Assembly: GCA_030248295.1 (NCBI GenBank)
Contig: JASANH010000850.1
Coordinates: 682,001 to 746,000, forward strand
Direction: 5' to 3'
Source: Mesodorylaimus sp. YZB2_4
Taxonomy: Eukaryota; Nematoda; Enoplea; Dorylaimida; Dorylaimidae
Length of the DNA: 64,000 nt
A model generated the notes under the pieces. It was given only the letters and a program-made list of their open reading frames with translations. It did no database searches and was not told where the DNA came from. Each line of letters begins with the position of its first letter. Position 1 is the stretch's first letter. Positions 37,934-49,788 of the stretch are shown one piece after another. The position numbers and the translations under genes are program-made.

Positions 37934-38996
37934 AGACACTTTTTCGACTATCCTTTTCACCTGTCCATATCTTTCGTGTAATTTATCATTTTTGTATTTG
38001 ATGTACATATCGTGCTCTACCCAACCCCTTTTCGGGCTCGACTGGTTCAGCGTGAGCAGAACCTAAAATATATTTTTTTCGTATCCCGCTCCCGTTCATC
38101 GTCACTTTTCCATTCTACGAGTACACCAAAAGTCAAACAGCTGAACATTTTAGCATAAATCTTAATGGCGCTTAACCAGTTCCAACCTATGCCAACTTTT
38201 TCTACTTAGCTTTTCATGTTGAAAAACTAGATTTCATCCGACATTTTTCACAAATGCCTAGGCTCGGCCGGACGAAAGTGCATAAAGGGTGTTGACGGAT
38301 GAGCATCGCGCATGATCAATGTTTACCATTTGCATAATGCCAACTGCAAGGGGCCGCCAAACCTTTGCTTATACGCTGCCGCACATCATCCGCTATCTGC
38401 ACCCAGACAAGTCCTGCGAAACAAAGACGTCGAAAATTTTTTGCTGACTCGTTTTTTCCGTCCATTATTCAGTCTGGAATGCAAGTCGGGTATCGTGACT
38501 GAAATCTGAGTTTTTTAAATCCTTGAACTTTCCACTTTCAACGCTAACCACGCCTCGATTCCATTCTAACTGAATATTGATGATGTTTTACGACGCTGTT
38601 GATCCGCATACCGAAACGGCTATAAACGAACCCGAGTGATCCGGCAAACACCGGATAAACATACAGCGCTAAGATAAGGCACATAAAACGGAAGCTTATC
38701 ACTCGACCGTAATGTAAAGCAACATAAATCTAATCGGCTATTCCCATAAAAAGGACAAAAATAGAGTTGCGGGTGGTTCTACAACTTGGACTCTCTGACC
38801 CTGCAAAATGGAGGATGTAAAGTGCTTGCCAAGTCTATTGCACACAAACAAAAGTACTGCATTCAAAACATATCTAATGACTTGTTGAATCGAATACACT
38901 CACCCCACGCGCATGCACACCATCAAACATTCCTGGCTCGCAGCTCAATAAATTCCATAAGAACCGTCAGCTAAAAAGCAAAATAAACATACCGCG
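37934..38996. other. Convergent intergenic region, no gene seen
   Basis: This is AT-rich sequence between the stops of the LC8-like gene and MTRF1. Only short frames are present. Confidence 0.5.
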
Positions 38997-41100
38997 TTAA
39001 CCGGCTTTCCTCAAATGCTCAGATTCAGCAGTTGATTTCTCTTCTTCGTCCAAAATTTCGGATAAACGTTCTTCAATATGAAATCGTTGCATGCTAGTTA
39101 CAATTCGATCGAGTCCTTCTCCACCTGCTAGCGTTTCCGGTATTCCAACAAAGTTATGCTTAGTTCGATGATCAGTAATTCGATCTTGTTGATAATTGTA
39201 AGTGCGAATCTTTTCTGACCTTGCTAATGAACCAACCTGAAACGAGAAAAAGAACTCGGTGCTGGCGTGGTTACTGAACAAAGGAATGAAAACAATCGAG
39301 CAATCAGGGACTCAGATTTCTCAGCTTCTGACAAATTATCAAGCCTTCCATGATAGGAGAGCAGCATATTCGAGATGTCCTGGACAGGGATCTAATTTGA
39401 CCTTTTCATAAACACTTCGCCCTTGTCCATACAAGTAGACCAGCACAAAAGCCAGTCTTGCTATGGTTTGATGCCAGATCTTACTTGTAATTTTCGGTCC
39501 CGTTCTATGACGCTTCGCTGGCTTTCCATTTGGCGTTCGTAGAGTATAGCCAGCAACCGGCGAAACGCCCAATCTCGATTCAGATGAGCTTGACGTTCCA
39601 TTTGACAAGAAACTATGATCCCTGTAAAAATAAAAAACAACAGGCTTATAATGTTTAGAGACTCGATTGAACAGACAATGACAGAAGATCGGTCAGAGTC
39701 AATTACTGCACAACCACATATTTTAGGTACCTCCTCTGCCAGAAGGTTCGAAAGCATGAAGTTCCTATTCTATGGATGCCTGATTTGGGTATCTACCAGC
39801 TGATAGCAACTGGTTTACCAGTCAACAACATACAAAAAATGAAATGTCAGCACCTCGTTATGCCTCACGACAACCGTTTGACTGTACCCAGGGGTAGGGT
39901 GTTCCCAGCGGGTTACTGTACCCAGGGGCTGTCAGTTGCCATCCTGTCAGGACCCCGACGAGGACACAGAGCTCATCTTTCGATACGCTCTTAATACAAA
40001 TATGGCCACGGTTTCACGAGCGACTGACACAAATCTTGAGTCTCTGCCACTATGAGAAATACCTACTCGTCTGGACTTACCAGTTGGTATGTGCGTTATC
40101 CTCGATCCAGTGTCGCTCTTGTTCACATTCTGTCCGCCTGGTGCGCACGCACGAAAGACCTCGAAACGGAACTCCTTCATGTTCACTTTTTCCATCTCAT
40201 CGTCGGGAGGTGGTTGGGCCAAAATGGCCACTGACATAGTGCTTGTGTGGACTCGGCCACTCCGTTCGGTGGCGGGGACTCGTTGAACACGATGAACGCC
40301 CCCTTCGAATCGTAGCTTGGCATACGCGTCCGCACCCGATATTGAAGCTGAGGCAAAATGTAGGCCGTCTAAAAACGAAAGAATAGTTACATAAAAGCAC
40401 GGAAACTAAAGGAAAATAGTTTACTGATATCCGTTGTTTGTTCTTCCAAAACATCGAATTTCCATTTCCGATACTGCGCATATCGTCGATACATATCGAA
40501 GATCTCCTTCGTGAATAGCATTGCTTCTTGGCCTCCAACACCCGCAGAAACTTCCATAATCAAATCGCGTGGCTCGTTTTTCGGGTTTGCTCTGCTTTGC
40601 AACAACCAAGCGGCCAATTCACTCAAAATAACGTTCTCTAACCGCCGACGATTATCAACCAAAGACAAACGATCTTCCTCCACCATTTTGGCCAATTCTG
40701 AGTCCGTTGCGTCCATCACCAATGCTGTTTTGACGGACGATGAGCCAGCGACATTCGTCGATGAATCACAATCCGGAAAATTCGCCTGCAGTTCATCGAG
40801 CTGTCGATCAACTTCTGCGATTTGACTGTCAATCATGTTTAATCGCTGTAGGAAATCCATATGATCGTTCGAAACAGCGACCTTTTTGGCCACTGCGTCT
40901 TCGTACTGACTCCTAAAACGAGCCAATAAGTTGGATATTCTCCTGTCGTGCAATTTGAACAACGATAATTTGCCGATTTCGTTCGCATTCACAAAATCGA
41001 TTGCCGAACTGCAGCAGCTCGCATAAATGCATTTTCGAAGTCCTGAAAAAAACCCCAATCGCACACGAAGTACTTGCGGCAATATTCTTCGAAATGTCAT
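38997..41100 (-). CDS. MTRF1L: Mitochondrial peptide chain release factor 1
   Basis: Four exons (40425-41100, 40081-40368, 39485-39621, 38997-39236) give 446 codons. The factor reads stop codons on the mitochondrial ribosome and hydrolyses peptidyl-tRNA. The start region is basic and Ser/Arg-containing, as expected for a mitochondrial import signal ([21 protein letters not shown]). Then come [35 protein letters not shown] (codon-reading PAT motif) and the catalytic GGQ in [21 protein letters not shown]. It ends with [15 protein letters not shown]. All junctions keep phase. The choice between the MTRF1 and MTRF1L paralogues is uncertain. Confidence 0.93.
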
Positions 41101-41369
41101 GGTTCTTATCCAACTAATGAGGTTATATTTAGTGCCTATTTTCAGAGAAATTTTTAGTTCATCGGCGACTAGAAATCCGCTCCGTAGCAGACAACATATT
41201 CACCCACATCAAGCAAGCGGGAAGTTTGAATTAAATCAGAGACCCAATTGCAACCCAGGTACGTACTGTAATATGAACGAGTCCACGAACAAGATAACTA
41301 TGCATTAATTTTAACGAAGAACACAGAAGACATCAACGGTCATCTTCTTAACCATCTCCCAGTGCCATT

Positions 41370-44300
41370 TTAGTCCCCATCCAAATCGTTATCATCCTCC
41401 ACGTCATCATCAAACTCATTACTCGAGATGGTATCGCCTGCATCCAAGTCAGCGTCAACCCAGTTTTCTTCGTCAGAATCCTCATCCAAGTCATCAATAT
41501 CAATCCACTCGTCCGCATCAAACCCACCCATGGACTCCGAGCTGTCATCCGTCCAGTGAGCATTCAGCTCGGACAAATCCTGGTCATATCGCGACCTTTG
41601 ATCAGAGTCGCGACTATCGTCATCGAGTTCCTCCATTCTGCGCGCCCAATACGTATCTTCTTGTTCGTCGTCTCCTTCGTAGAAGTCATCCTCCTCGTCA
41701 AAGGGTTCACTGTCCTCAAGGAACCCGTTAGTAGAGTAGTAACGCGAGTCAACGATGAGGCGACCCTCGTGCCCATATTCGCCGCGTCGAATCCTCCTTT
41801 GCACTTGCTTGAATCTTCGAGAATGCCATAGATGATAACAGGAGCAGCGAATGACCAACTTCGATTGAGCACCCAATTGACCGTACGTTATGGCAATATC
41901 CAATGCATCTTGTGAGTCATGAATTCCACCACCATCACCAACATCGATAAACTTCAATTCAGGGCACAGCTGAATGGCTAATTGTATGCACGCGGCTGAT
42001 AATTTTAGGTCAACAGCGGCTAGTTCTTGCAACCGGCCTAAAATCACAAACAAAATATCGTACAGAGACAAGATGTCTATTTCCTTTTCCCTGGTGCCGA
42101 CCCGACCATCAGCCACATTGACTTACCTCTCTCAAATATCTTTATCACGCTGTCTTCCATTCCCACTCCCGCTCCTTGAATATTCAGTCGTTCCAGTTTT
42201 GGTAATTCCGCCAATCTCGCCACTCCATCACTCGTCATTGTTTTAGCCTTGGTCAGGTCTAAAGTACGCAATTCTGGGCATCCAGTAACCAATGCATTAA
42301 TGAAGCCATCTGAGACGAACTCCGTTTCAGCCAAGCGCAAGTATTCCAGACGACGGCATCGACCAATCCCCGTGAACTCGCCGGTTGGACTCTTATCTTT
42401 GTTTTTCCTCAGCTCGTCGTACTTGACATCGTCCTTATCGTGCCAATGATCGAGATCGCAAGAGATTTCGAATTCTGTCAGCGTCTCACTGAATCGACCG
42501 ACAAATTCGGACAAGCAGGTACTGGTCAAATACGTGTAATGACGCAACGTGACCGATGACAGATTACGGAAACGATCACCCATCCACATCAGAGTCGTAT
42601 CATTCAAGCCGGGGGCGATGATGTGGATATTGTTTAGTTCGTACGTCTTCACTGGCGAGGATCGACCAGAATCAGTTTTGAACGCATCAGCGTTAATCTT
42701 TGCTTTCAGCCGTTTCAAATTCGGGCATTTGTCCAACAAACGAATCAGCGTGTCTTGATCGATGAAATGCGAACGGCCGAAATCAAGACCATGCAGACAA
42801 CGGAAAGCTGGCAGCGAAGACAATGTGTCGGCTTCGAATAGATCAATGTTTTGCCCAAGATAAAAATGCTCCATCGTATCCGCCGTCATTTGCAGAATGC
42901 GCAACCTGGTTTGTTTTGGCATGCTTTTTAATTGGTAATTCGAAAAATCGAGACTCGAGGTTGTGTGACGAACAGCTAGGTCGCTAGCAACAGACCAGCG
43001 ACGATTGACACGAGCGCATCGGAGTCTTTCTACCCACGGTAGTTCCGACAAAATATGGACAAAAATTTCGTCCGGAAGCCGATCAAAGTCGAAGCCATGG
43101 GCTTGATTTCCGTCGATCAAAGGCTGTCGATGATCTAAAGTTTAATAAAACTAGTGTTAAAGCCTTTAAAAAAATGTTAATACGTCCTTACCAAAAAGGA
43201 GGCCTACCATTGGGAGAGTGTACTCGTCTACCCGTGCGCTCGCATCGCTCGTAGCCTTTGGCTTAAAAATGAAAGCATAGTAATTATTGGTCTCGTCTTT
43301 TATCGCCACACCAGTCGCCTCACGTCCGCCAAACAGATCTTCTGGATTGACGGCAATGCCTGAAACAAAACTAATTGGGCTAGTCAAAGAAAGTTCAGCC
43401 GTAAAAACGTGGCCTGGTGGGTTAGGCGTCTGCCTCTCACGCCAGGTGCGCAGTTACGGGCGAGTGTTCGACTCGCGGGCCGCTAAATCATTTCGTGTAA
43501 AATGTGTCCCTTCACCCTCGAGTGCGCATAAGCGTTTGGTGATGTGGTAAAACATGAACATGAACGTTGGATCAGTGGAAAATCAAATATGAAGGTAAAA
43601 AATTTTCCTTATTGAAACAAAAAAATGGGGGCAAAATTCTCTGTGAAGTCGACCCAGGAGTAGAGCATAAGCCCGGATAATCCTAATTAAGTCATCGACA
43701 GCACTCTTATCATTCTGTGCATAGGAATAAACTTACCAATAATCTCTTTAGCAGACGTTGGGCCTGATTCCGCCGTTAATTCTATCTGAAACGTTGTCGA
43801 ATCAATCATTTTCACGAAATAATCTTCGTCATTCCTTCGCAGAGGCAAAACATTGCTGACGAAAAATAGCAGCTTCGAAAATACCATCGCCTTAGTCTTA
43901 TGAAAGCTGTCCACGTTTTCGTAGGCTAAAAAGCAAGACCGTTTTCTTGAGTACACGATGTACCTATGTTATCAGAGACCTAGGCTTTGAGATTTTCTAA
44001 TTTGGAAAGTTACCTTCGAAAATTTGACGAAACAAAGCTTTTATCATTCTGATATCGATCATTTTAAATACATTGTCGTTCGGTTCTTCTTTGAATTCCT
44101 TACAAAACTGACAACCAACTTCGCATCCAAGTGTGTGCCGTCGATAATCGTCAGTCGAAAACTTCTTGAGATAATCAGACCATTTTTGCTGACCACGAAA
44201 CCACTCACACGACAGATGTTGGATGGGCTTTGGCTGATTACCACCCTTGATTTCTTCTTTGTCAAGACGACGTTTCTTAGAATTAGATTCCGCTACATCG

Positions 44301-44557
44301 TCCATCGTGTCGTCTTTTCCTGAAATTTTCTCGGCAACCAAATCTGGATTTACATTTTCATGATGCAACATAATCATCGGAATGCCGCATTTGCATTGAT
44401 CCAAGATGGATAACTTGTACGTTCCGAAACGAAGCGAGGATTTTACATTCAGACCTCGTGAAAGGAATGGATAACTTCGAACCTGCTCATCGTCAGTTAG
44501 ACTTTGCAAATCGCCAAAACGGGCGACGCCATTGCTAGTTAGTTCAAAACTAAACAT
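41370..44557 (-). CDS. Long F-box / leucine-rich repeat protein with acidic tail
   Basis: Five exons (44014-44557, 43737-43925, 43192-43359, 42127-43134, 41370-42037) join in phase to 858 codons. The F-box lies about residues 315-360 (FDRLPDEIFVHILSELPWVERLRCARVNRRW). LRR-like repeats follow (NLKRLKAKI, RLEYLRLAETEFVSDGFINALVTGCPELRTLDL, LAELPKLERLNIQG). F-box proteins bind SKP1 and bring substrates to SCF ubiquitin ligases. The final 110 residues are rich in Asp and Glu. The N-terminal 310 residues are unrecognised and include CKCG and CEVGCQFCKEF cysteine pairs. The F-box exon has no ATG before the F-box, so the upstream exons are needed. A SINE sits in intron 2. Confidence 0.8.
43408..43565 (+). 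repeat. SINE family A copy in the F-box gene intron 2
   Basis: The A-box start is GTGGCCTGGTGGGTTAGGCG, followed by TCTGCCTCTCACGC, a B-box-like GTTCGACTCG, CCCTCGAGTGCGC and a tail ending AACATGAACATGAAC. It is antisense to the host gene. It shares its head with the copy at 23909-24090 and its last 36 bp with the fragment at 60619-60660. Confidence 0.82.
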
Positions 44558-44857
44558 TTTATTTATGATTCATCCAGCCAAGAAAAACACGAAATAAAAA
44601 GGAAGAAACAAAACAAAACAAAAGTACTAGCAGCATCCGAACAGCAACTCGAAATATTGCCGCCTATTAGCAGACATTATTCAAAGAGCACGCAACTGGC
44701 GCAAACTCTAAATCAAAATCATATGATCAGCAGACTACTTGGTAGCGGTTGATTGTGAGCAGGTGGCCAATTATTGGCTTATAAGTGTAGTTTTCAATAG
44801 CATAAATACCATATGCGATGATTAAAACCTTATTCAAAAAAATATCATTAACCCGCG

Positions 44858-47800
44858 TCAATACAGCGCGTTTCCCTTCATGACCTCAGCAAAAATCATG
44901 TCCAAGCAGGAGTCGATCACAAATTGCATGCTCGTTGTGTCCGTAGCGCAGGTAAAGTGGCAATAGAGTTGCTTCTTGTGGTCTTTGTTCTTGACCAGAA
45001 ACTGTTTTTCAACGTAAGCCGAGGCGTCGTCGTAAGTATTCGGGCCTGGAAAGGGCAGTCCTCTGCATACGGCAGCTGCGACTCGGAGCGAAGTACAGTC
45101 ACACCTGTGTAGTCCGGAAACGCGGTACTGAGTGGGAATCTTGCTAACTTTTCTTCAAAGATGTCTTTTTTATTTAGGAAAAGGATAACGTTGCTCTTCA
45201 AGAACCACCGACTGTTGACGATGGATGCGAAGAGATTGAGTGACTCGTGCATTCGATTCTGTAAAATAGGTTCGTGCAACCATACTTTGGCGCTTGCTCA
45301 ATAGAATCTATGCAACCCTACCACAGCTCGATCTTCAGCGAGCATTTGATTGAAGTCGCTCATTGCAGCCACGTAGATTAGGCTCCTGATGTTTTCGAAG
45401 CAGTGGATCCATTTGCGCCGTTGTGTCCTTTGGCCACCGACGTCGATCACTCTGTACAAGGAATGAGCAACATTAGACGCAGTAATGTGTAACGCACACA
45501 ATGTTGATTTTCAGGTAGCGAGTGGTGTGTAATGTGCAGATATACTATAATGTGGAATGAGTGTGTACTGCACAGTATTGCAGACATCTGCTGTATGTGG
45601 AGGGTAAAGCCGATGTGGGTGCACAGCCCCTGCCCCAGATTCCAGATCCTCCAGCCCCATTGGGCCTCCTCGTTTATCGACCCACATGACTGAAGTATGC
45701 GCCACCTACCATGAGAAATAAAGGTGCACAGAGGACTTCACAGAGTTCTCAAATGGTCCAGAGTCGGGACCAGGCTGAGCTCTGCCAAGCAAAGTGTGAC
45801 AGCAACTTTGGATCGCTGCACCACCGAGGGCAGCACCGTTACACTCTCAGGCGGTGGAGGAAAAAGGGGGGGAGAGAAATTCGTGAGCATTCGTTTTATT
45901 CTCTGGCAGTCGTTTAACCGAATTCCCCAGTCGAGTACAAAAGGCTACCCGTCATCCTGCTGTTTTATATCGTCGCCACGCACTTCTTTTGAAAGACCCC
46001 CACTTGAGCGGGCGTATATTTGCCTACAGCCAGGCAAGGTAAACCTACTAAGGGGGCCGGCAGCACAGCAGCAGCTTCCAGTTGCAATTTCCATTTGGAG
46101 CACCTCCAATAGCAGGGCACGCAGACTGAGCACTGGCTTCCCCAGGAAATGGCGGGTGGGCTCTACCCTGAGTTCGGCGAGGGCTTGCTCGTGTGGGGCC
46201 TGTCTCTCCGACGGCTAGGGCGAGTCATTTGCGGCCTGGCGTGCGAGGCTTTCTGGTATTTGGTTTTCAAGCCGACTTTTGTCGCTGGTGATTGAACGCG
46301 GGACAAGTTTTTAGCCAAACAATACGGCTAGACGAACTCCGAACCACGGCACCACCGCGGCTACCGTCGCTGACCTATTCTGACATGATCCTGGTCGAAG
46401 ACTGACAGCTCGGCCTACTGGACGTCAAGACGTCTTCCAAATGATCAATCATCAGTAAAAGTTGGTTGCTTGTCTTGCTAGGTATCGATTGTTTACATAA
46501 CAGGCACAAGCTCCATTCTCGATTACGTTGCATCGCGGTTTTCAAAAAATTTTTGGACTGAAGCCCGTTTTGCTCATAGCCAGCCTGCAGTCAAACCTTC
46601 TCAGCAAGGCTGCGCGAGTACCAGGACACACAACAGCGTCTCAGTGTGCGTCTACACTAGGAGCACCTCCACACGAGGGCATCCTGAACTGGGTGCCGAC
46701 TTCCTTGGAGAATGGCGGGAGATCTGTGAGCCCTGTCGGTTTTCGACAGCCGAGACTGTCTCCTCGTTCGGCTTCCGTCTCTCCACTCGGAGCACCTCGA
46801 CGGTACCGGGTGAGTCACCCACGGCCTGGCGTGCAAGGCCAGCGAGGGTTTATGGTTCGCAAACCAACCTCCATCACCGGGGATTGAACCCGGGACCAGT
46901 CCAGCCACTCGCTCCCTAGCAATACGGGCAAACGAATGCGGAACCACTGCACCCCCCCGCGGATGCTTGCAGTACGTTTCCACAGAGACAGAACGGCAGT
47001 TGACGTGCACATGCCTTATCTAGGTATGTAGAGGCTACAAGAGGCGGGCAAACCGGAGCTGCCGAAGGAGGATCAAAAGCAGGTAAGAAGCCAAAGTCGA
47101 AGACAATGGACAATGCGCTGAAGAATGGGGATGAGTGACCGATGACTTGACGTGATCTCATGGTCTGATCTCGTCTTTACTCGCTCTGTCCCCGCAAAAA
47201 CATCCCCTATACGCAGGAGCCTTTTGCCAAAGCCTCAAGTGCCGCACCTCAGCTCCATGTTCCGCACAGAAAATATCATTTCCACAATGCCTAGCGTGCT
47301 GACCCGACTTCGTAGAATGTCTTGCTCCGTTGGCACGAATTCTGGAGCAGCTATGCGATCGATGGAATCGTAGAAACTGAAATAGGCAGGAATAGTCAGC
47401 AAACAGTCAGCGCTCTGTGTCACGTTACTATTTGGTGGAGTCAGTTAGCTGATACTCGTTGGCTCGTAGAAACGCCTTTTGCACAGTCGGATGATTCCAT
47501 AGTCGTTTCAATGCAGCCCACTCGCTGGCCTTTAATTTCTGATTGTTTTGTAGAGTGAATTGCATGTTCCTTACCAATTCATAGTCTTTCTGAAAATACC
47601 CTGTCCCGAAGTCATTATAGCAGTACAAACTTGGTCCTCACCTCAAACCGATCGTTATGTCTCTCTATGGTTATCCCAAGCTCATGCACTGCACTCAGCA
47701 TAGCCATCATGGACGTGACCATGTTTCCAGCGATTATTGATTGCTCAGATTCGATCTCTTCTTTACTAAAACCCGCCGCGTGGAGAATCCTGAAAGATAT

Positions 47801-48056
47801 CAGTCCCATATGTGGTCCTTATAACTGCACACCAAACCTACCTCATCTGTTTGACCACTGTCGATTTACCCGATTCCGCAGGCCCGAGAAGGAGAAGCCG
47901 AAAGATTGAGAGGTTTCGGCGTCGTTGTTCTCTTAGCTCGTCCTCGATCATTTCGTGCCGTTTCTTGCTCCATCTTCTCGAATTAGAATCTATAGACTTC
48001 CGAGGTCCATTTGAAACTGCATCCATGTTGGCATGTGATGAACAGCAAAAAATCAT
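44858..48056 (-). CDS. Divergent heterotrimeric G-protein alpha subunit
   Basis: Seven exons (47842-48056, 47642-47789, 47429-47589, 47248-47376, 45322-45451, 45105-45258, 44858-45045) give 374 codons. The protein binds GTP and relays receptor signals. G1 reads GPAESGKS instead of GAGESGKS. Switch I is SRVSTLGI, with the catalytic Arg and Mg-binding Thr kept. Switch II is [17 protein letters not shown], with the catalytic Gln. G4 is NKKD and G5 is TCATDT. The C-terminus is VMKGNALY; pertussis toxin would need Cys at -4, where Asn stands. I chose the upstream ATG at 48056 because it gives MIFCC, with cysteines that could be palmitoylated; the next ATG (48026) gives MDAVSNG. Neither has Gly2 for myristoylation. 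Intron 4 is 1.8 kb and holds two SINEs. Confidence 0.92.
46085..46378 (-). repeat. SINE family B copy 1 in G alpha intron 4
   Basis: On the minus strand it begins CCGCGGTGGTGCCGTGGTTCGGAG, a tRNA-like A-box region, then a degenerate B-box GCGTTCAATCAC. Its body shares GGAGCACCTCC, AATGGCGGG, GTCTCTCC and CGGCCTGGCGTGC with copy 2. Confidence 0.65.
46655..46975 (-). repeat. SINE family B copy 2 in G alpha intron 4
   Basis: On the minus strand this copy reads GTGCAGTGGTTCCGCATTCG and then CGGGTTCAATCCCCGG, a clean B-box. It is better preserved than copy 1, about 280 bp away, and has the same orientation. Confidence 0.7.
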
Positions 48057-49335
48057 TGCGCGATTCAAGATCAATCTGGTGAAGCCGATGTGAAAATAAT
48101 AATGTCAAAAAGGGCCAAGAGTTGCTTGGTAAGTGCGCAGTGTCGAAGCTGCTGTCTTTGTGGGACCCTTCAAAAGAGGGCCTCTAGACTGATAACAAGT
48201 TTTTATGGTGCTAATTACGCGCCAATTCGATATGGCCAACGCAACAAATTGTCAGATCAGTTTTTGCTGCTCTACACCTGTTTCCTTTCTTCTCTACAAC
48301 AAGTTCAACTTTCCTACAACACCTTCAAAATTTAACAAGAAAAAGCAATGTTCATTCAACGCGCTCAGCAGGTTTTGACGTTCCGAAACCTACCATTTTG
48401 CCCTTCGGCCAGTGTGTTATCATTCTGATGAGTGTTCTAGATCTAGGTTTGTTCTGTGAGTGCACAGGATACAAAAACGGGTCTGACTGGACATGAGACG
48501 AGACAAAAAGGCAGCCGCAATCTTATTACGTGTGGGAGCAGAACAAGATGACTCGCAAAAAGCTAACCGTGAGTGCAAGATGAAAGTCGTTTTCTAATTT
48601 ATCACTTTATGATTATGTGATAGCTGAGGGCGACTATAGGGTGGGTGTCCGCCCCTCTTTTAAAAGTCTTTTACGGGAATACACCTCCGCAGGGCTGCTA
48701 CAGCACACCTTCGTACAGTGCGAGGTCTTACACACCGATGTGCTACAAGGCGATGTGTCGCAAAGATTCGATGACGCTGCATTTTACTCATGTTCGAGTT
48801 TCTTGGATCGTAGAGTGAAGTATATTTATCACTTCCCCCCGCCGAGACTGTGGGCGTGGCGGAAAGTGGGCGTAGCCCGCTAGGACCAATTAAATCATGC
48901 CAATCAAACAAGCCGCGAAGAGCAACACACTAAGCGGAAATGCAGATTTAAACTAGCAGACCTATCCGCTTTTGATTTGACTGTTATTTGCTGCTCCCAG
49001 CAGACCGCTGATTCGTGCGATTACCCAGCACGACAAGTTGGGGCGTACTAATTTCCTGACTCTTCAGTAAGTCCACTCCTCCTCAAGCTGACGTTCTTGT
49101 CTTAAGCTGACGGTTATTAGGATTTACAGGAGGGCGATATTTTTTCTTTGTGTAATAAGCACGAGGGTGTCAGAGCACTTTGACGTGCGCAAATGAGAAG
49201 GATGGGACAAAGGAGTGAATGGCCTTAGTTAAGTCACCACAGACGTCATAGAGATATTGGTGAACGAGGAACGCTATCTGCTGGGCAGCTAATGAGCTTC
49301 TTCTGCCTTCTGATTAGACTACTCGGCTGGCACGA
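48057..49335. other. Intergenic region, no gene recognised
   Basis: This lies between the divergent G alpha and peptide genes. An 88-codon frame at 48617-48883 (+) has no domain. The G alpha promoter must lie in the left part. Confidence 0.45.
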
Positions 49336-49344
49336 TTATAAAAG
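49336..49344 (+). promoter_or_regulatory. TATA box of the secreted peptide gene
   Basis: ATTATAAAA lies about 40 bp before the ATG at 49379, which is right for a cap site near 49366 and a very short 5' UTR. Confidence 0.65.
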
Positions 49345-49378
49345 GCAAACGGCCCACCGAGATTGCCATTAGACCAAA

Positions 49379-49788
49379 ATGGCATCGCGTCTGCTCGCGC
49401 TTGTCCTATGCTCTCTCTTAGTCTCTTGCTCCGTCGTGCACGGATGGCCGAGGGTTAGTTCGTCGGCCTTGACCAGTCGAGAGATTTCGAATCGGGAACC
49501 TGCTGTTAACGGGAAAGGTAAGTCGTGTGTTTCTTTTTTACTTCCACAGCGGAGAGCGGAAGGAGCTAATTAAAGGCTCTGTTTTTTATAGCAAATTTAT
49601 TGGGCGATCGGGTCAAAATGGCGAGACCAGCAATTGGAGCTGACGATAAAGAAGCGCCCGTGGCTTTGGTACGCAGAGAAACCAGACAAGTTTTCTCACC
49701 GTTCGACTCCGACTGCGTTTATGAAGAGTGCAAGAGGAAAGTGTTGCAGTACTTCAGACTACTCCAGCTTATGAGTAATAGACGATAA
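49379..49788 (+). CDS. Small secreted peptide precursor with one Cys pair (neuropeptide candidate)
   Basis: Two exons (49379-49517, 49592-49788) join in phase to 111 codons. Residues 1-22 are a clear signal peptide (LLALVLCSLLVSCSVVHG). The processed part is polar. After a VRR dibasic site comes a stretch containing SDCVYEECKRKVLQYF and LLQLM, ending SNRR at the stop. The only two cysteines outside the signal sequence are four residues apart and could form a small loop, followed by an amphipathic helix. That layout recalls calcitonin-type peptides, but spacing and sequence do not match, and there is no C-terminal Gly for amidation. The TATA box, signal peptide and dibasic sites suggest a hormone or defence peptide. 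The family is unknown. Confidence 0.68.

Noticed and set aside
43997-44557. Similarity of the first residues of the F-box protein to queuine tRNA-ribosyltransferase accessory subunit 2
   Set aside because: Only about 17 residues are alike; the zinc site and barrel are missing.
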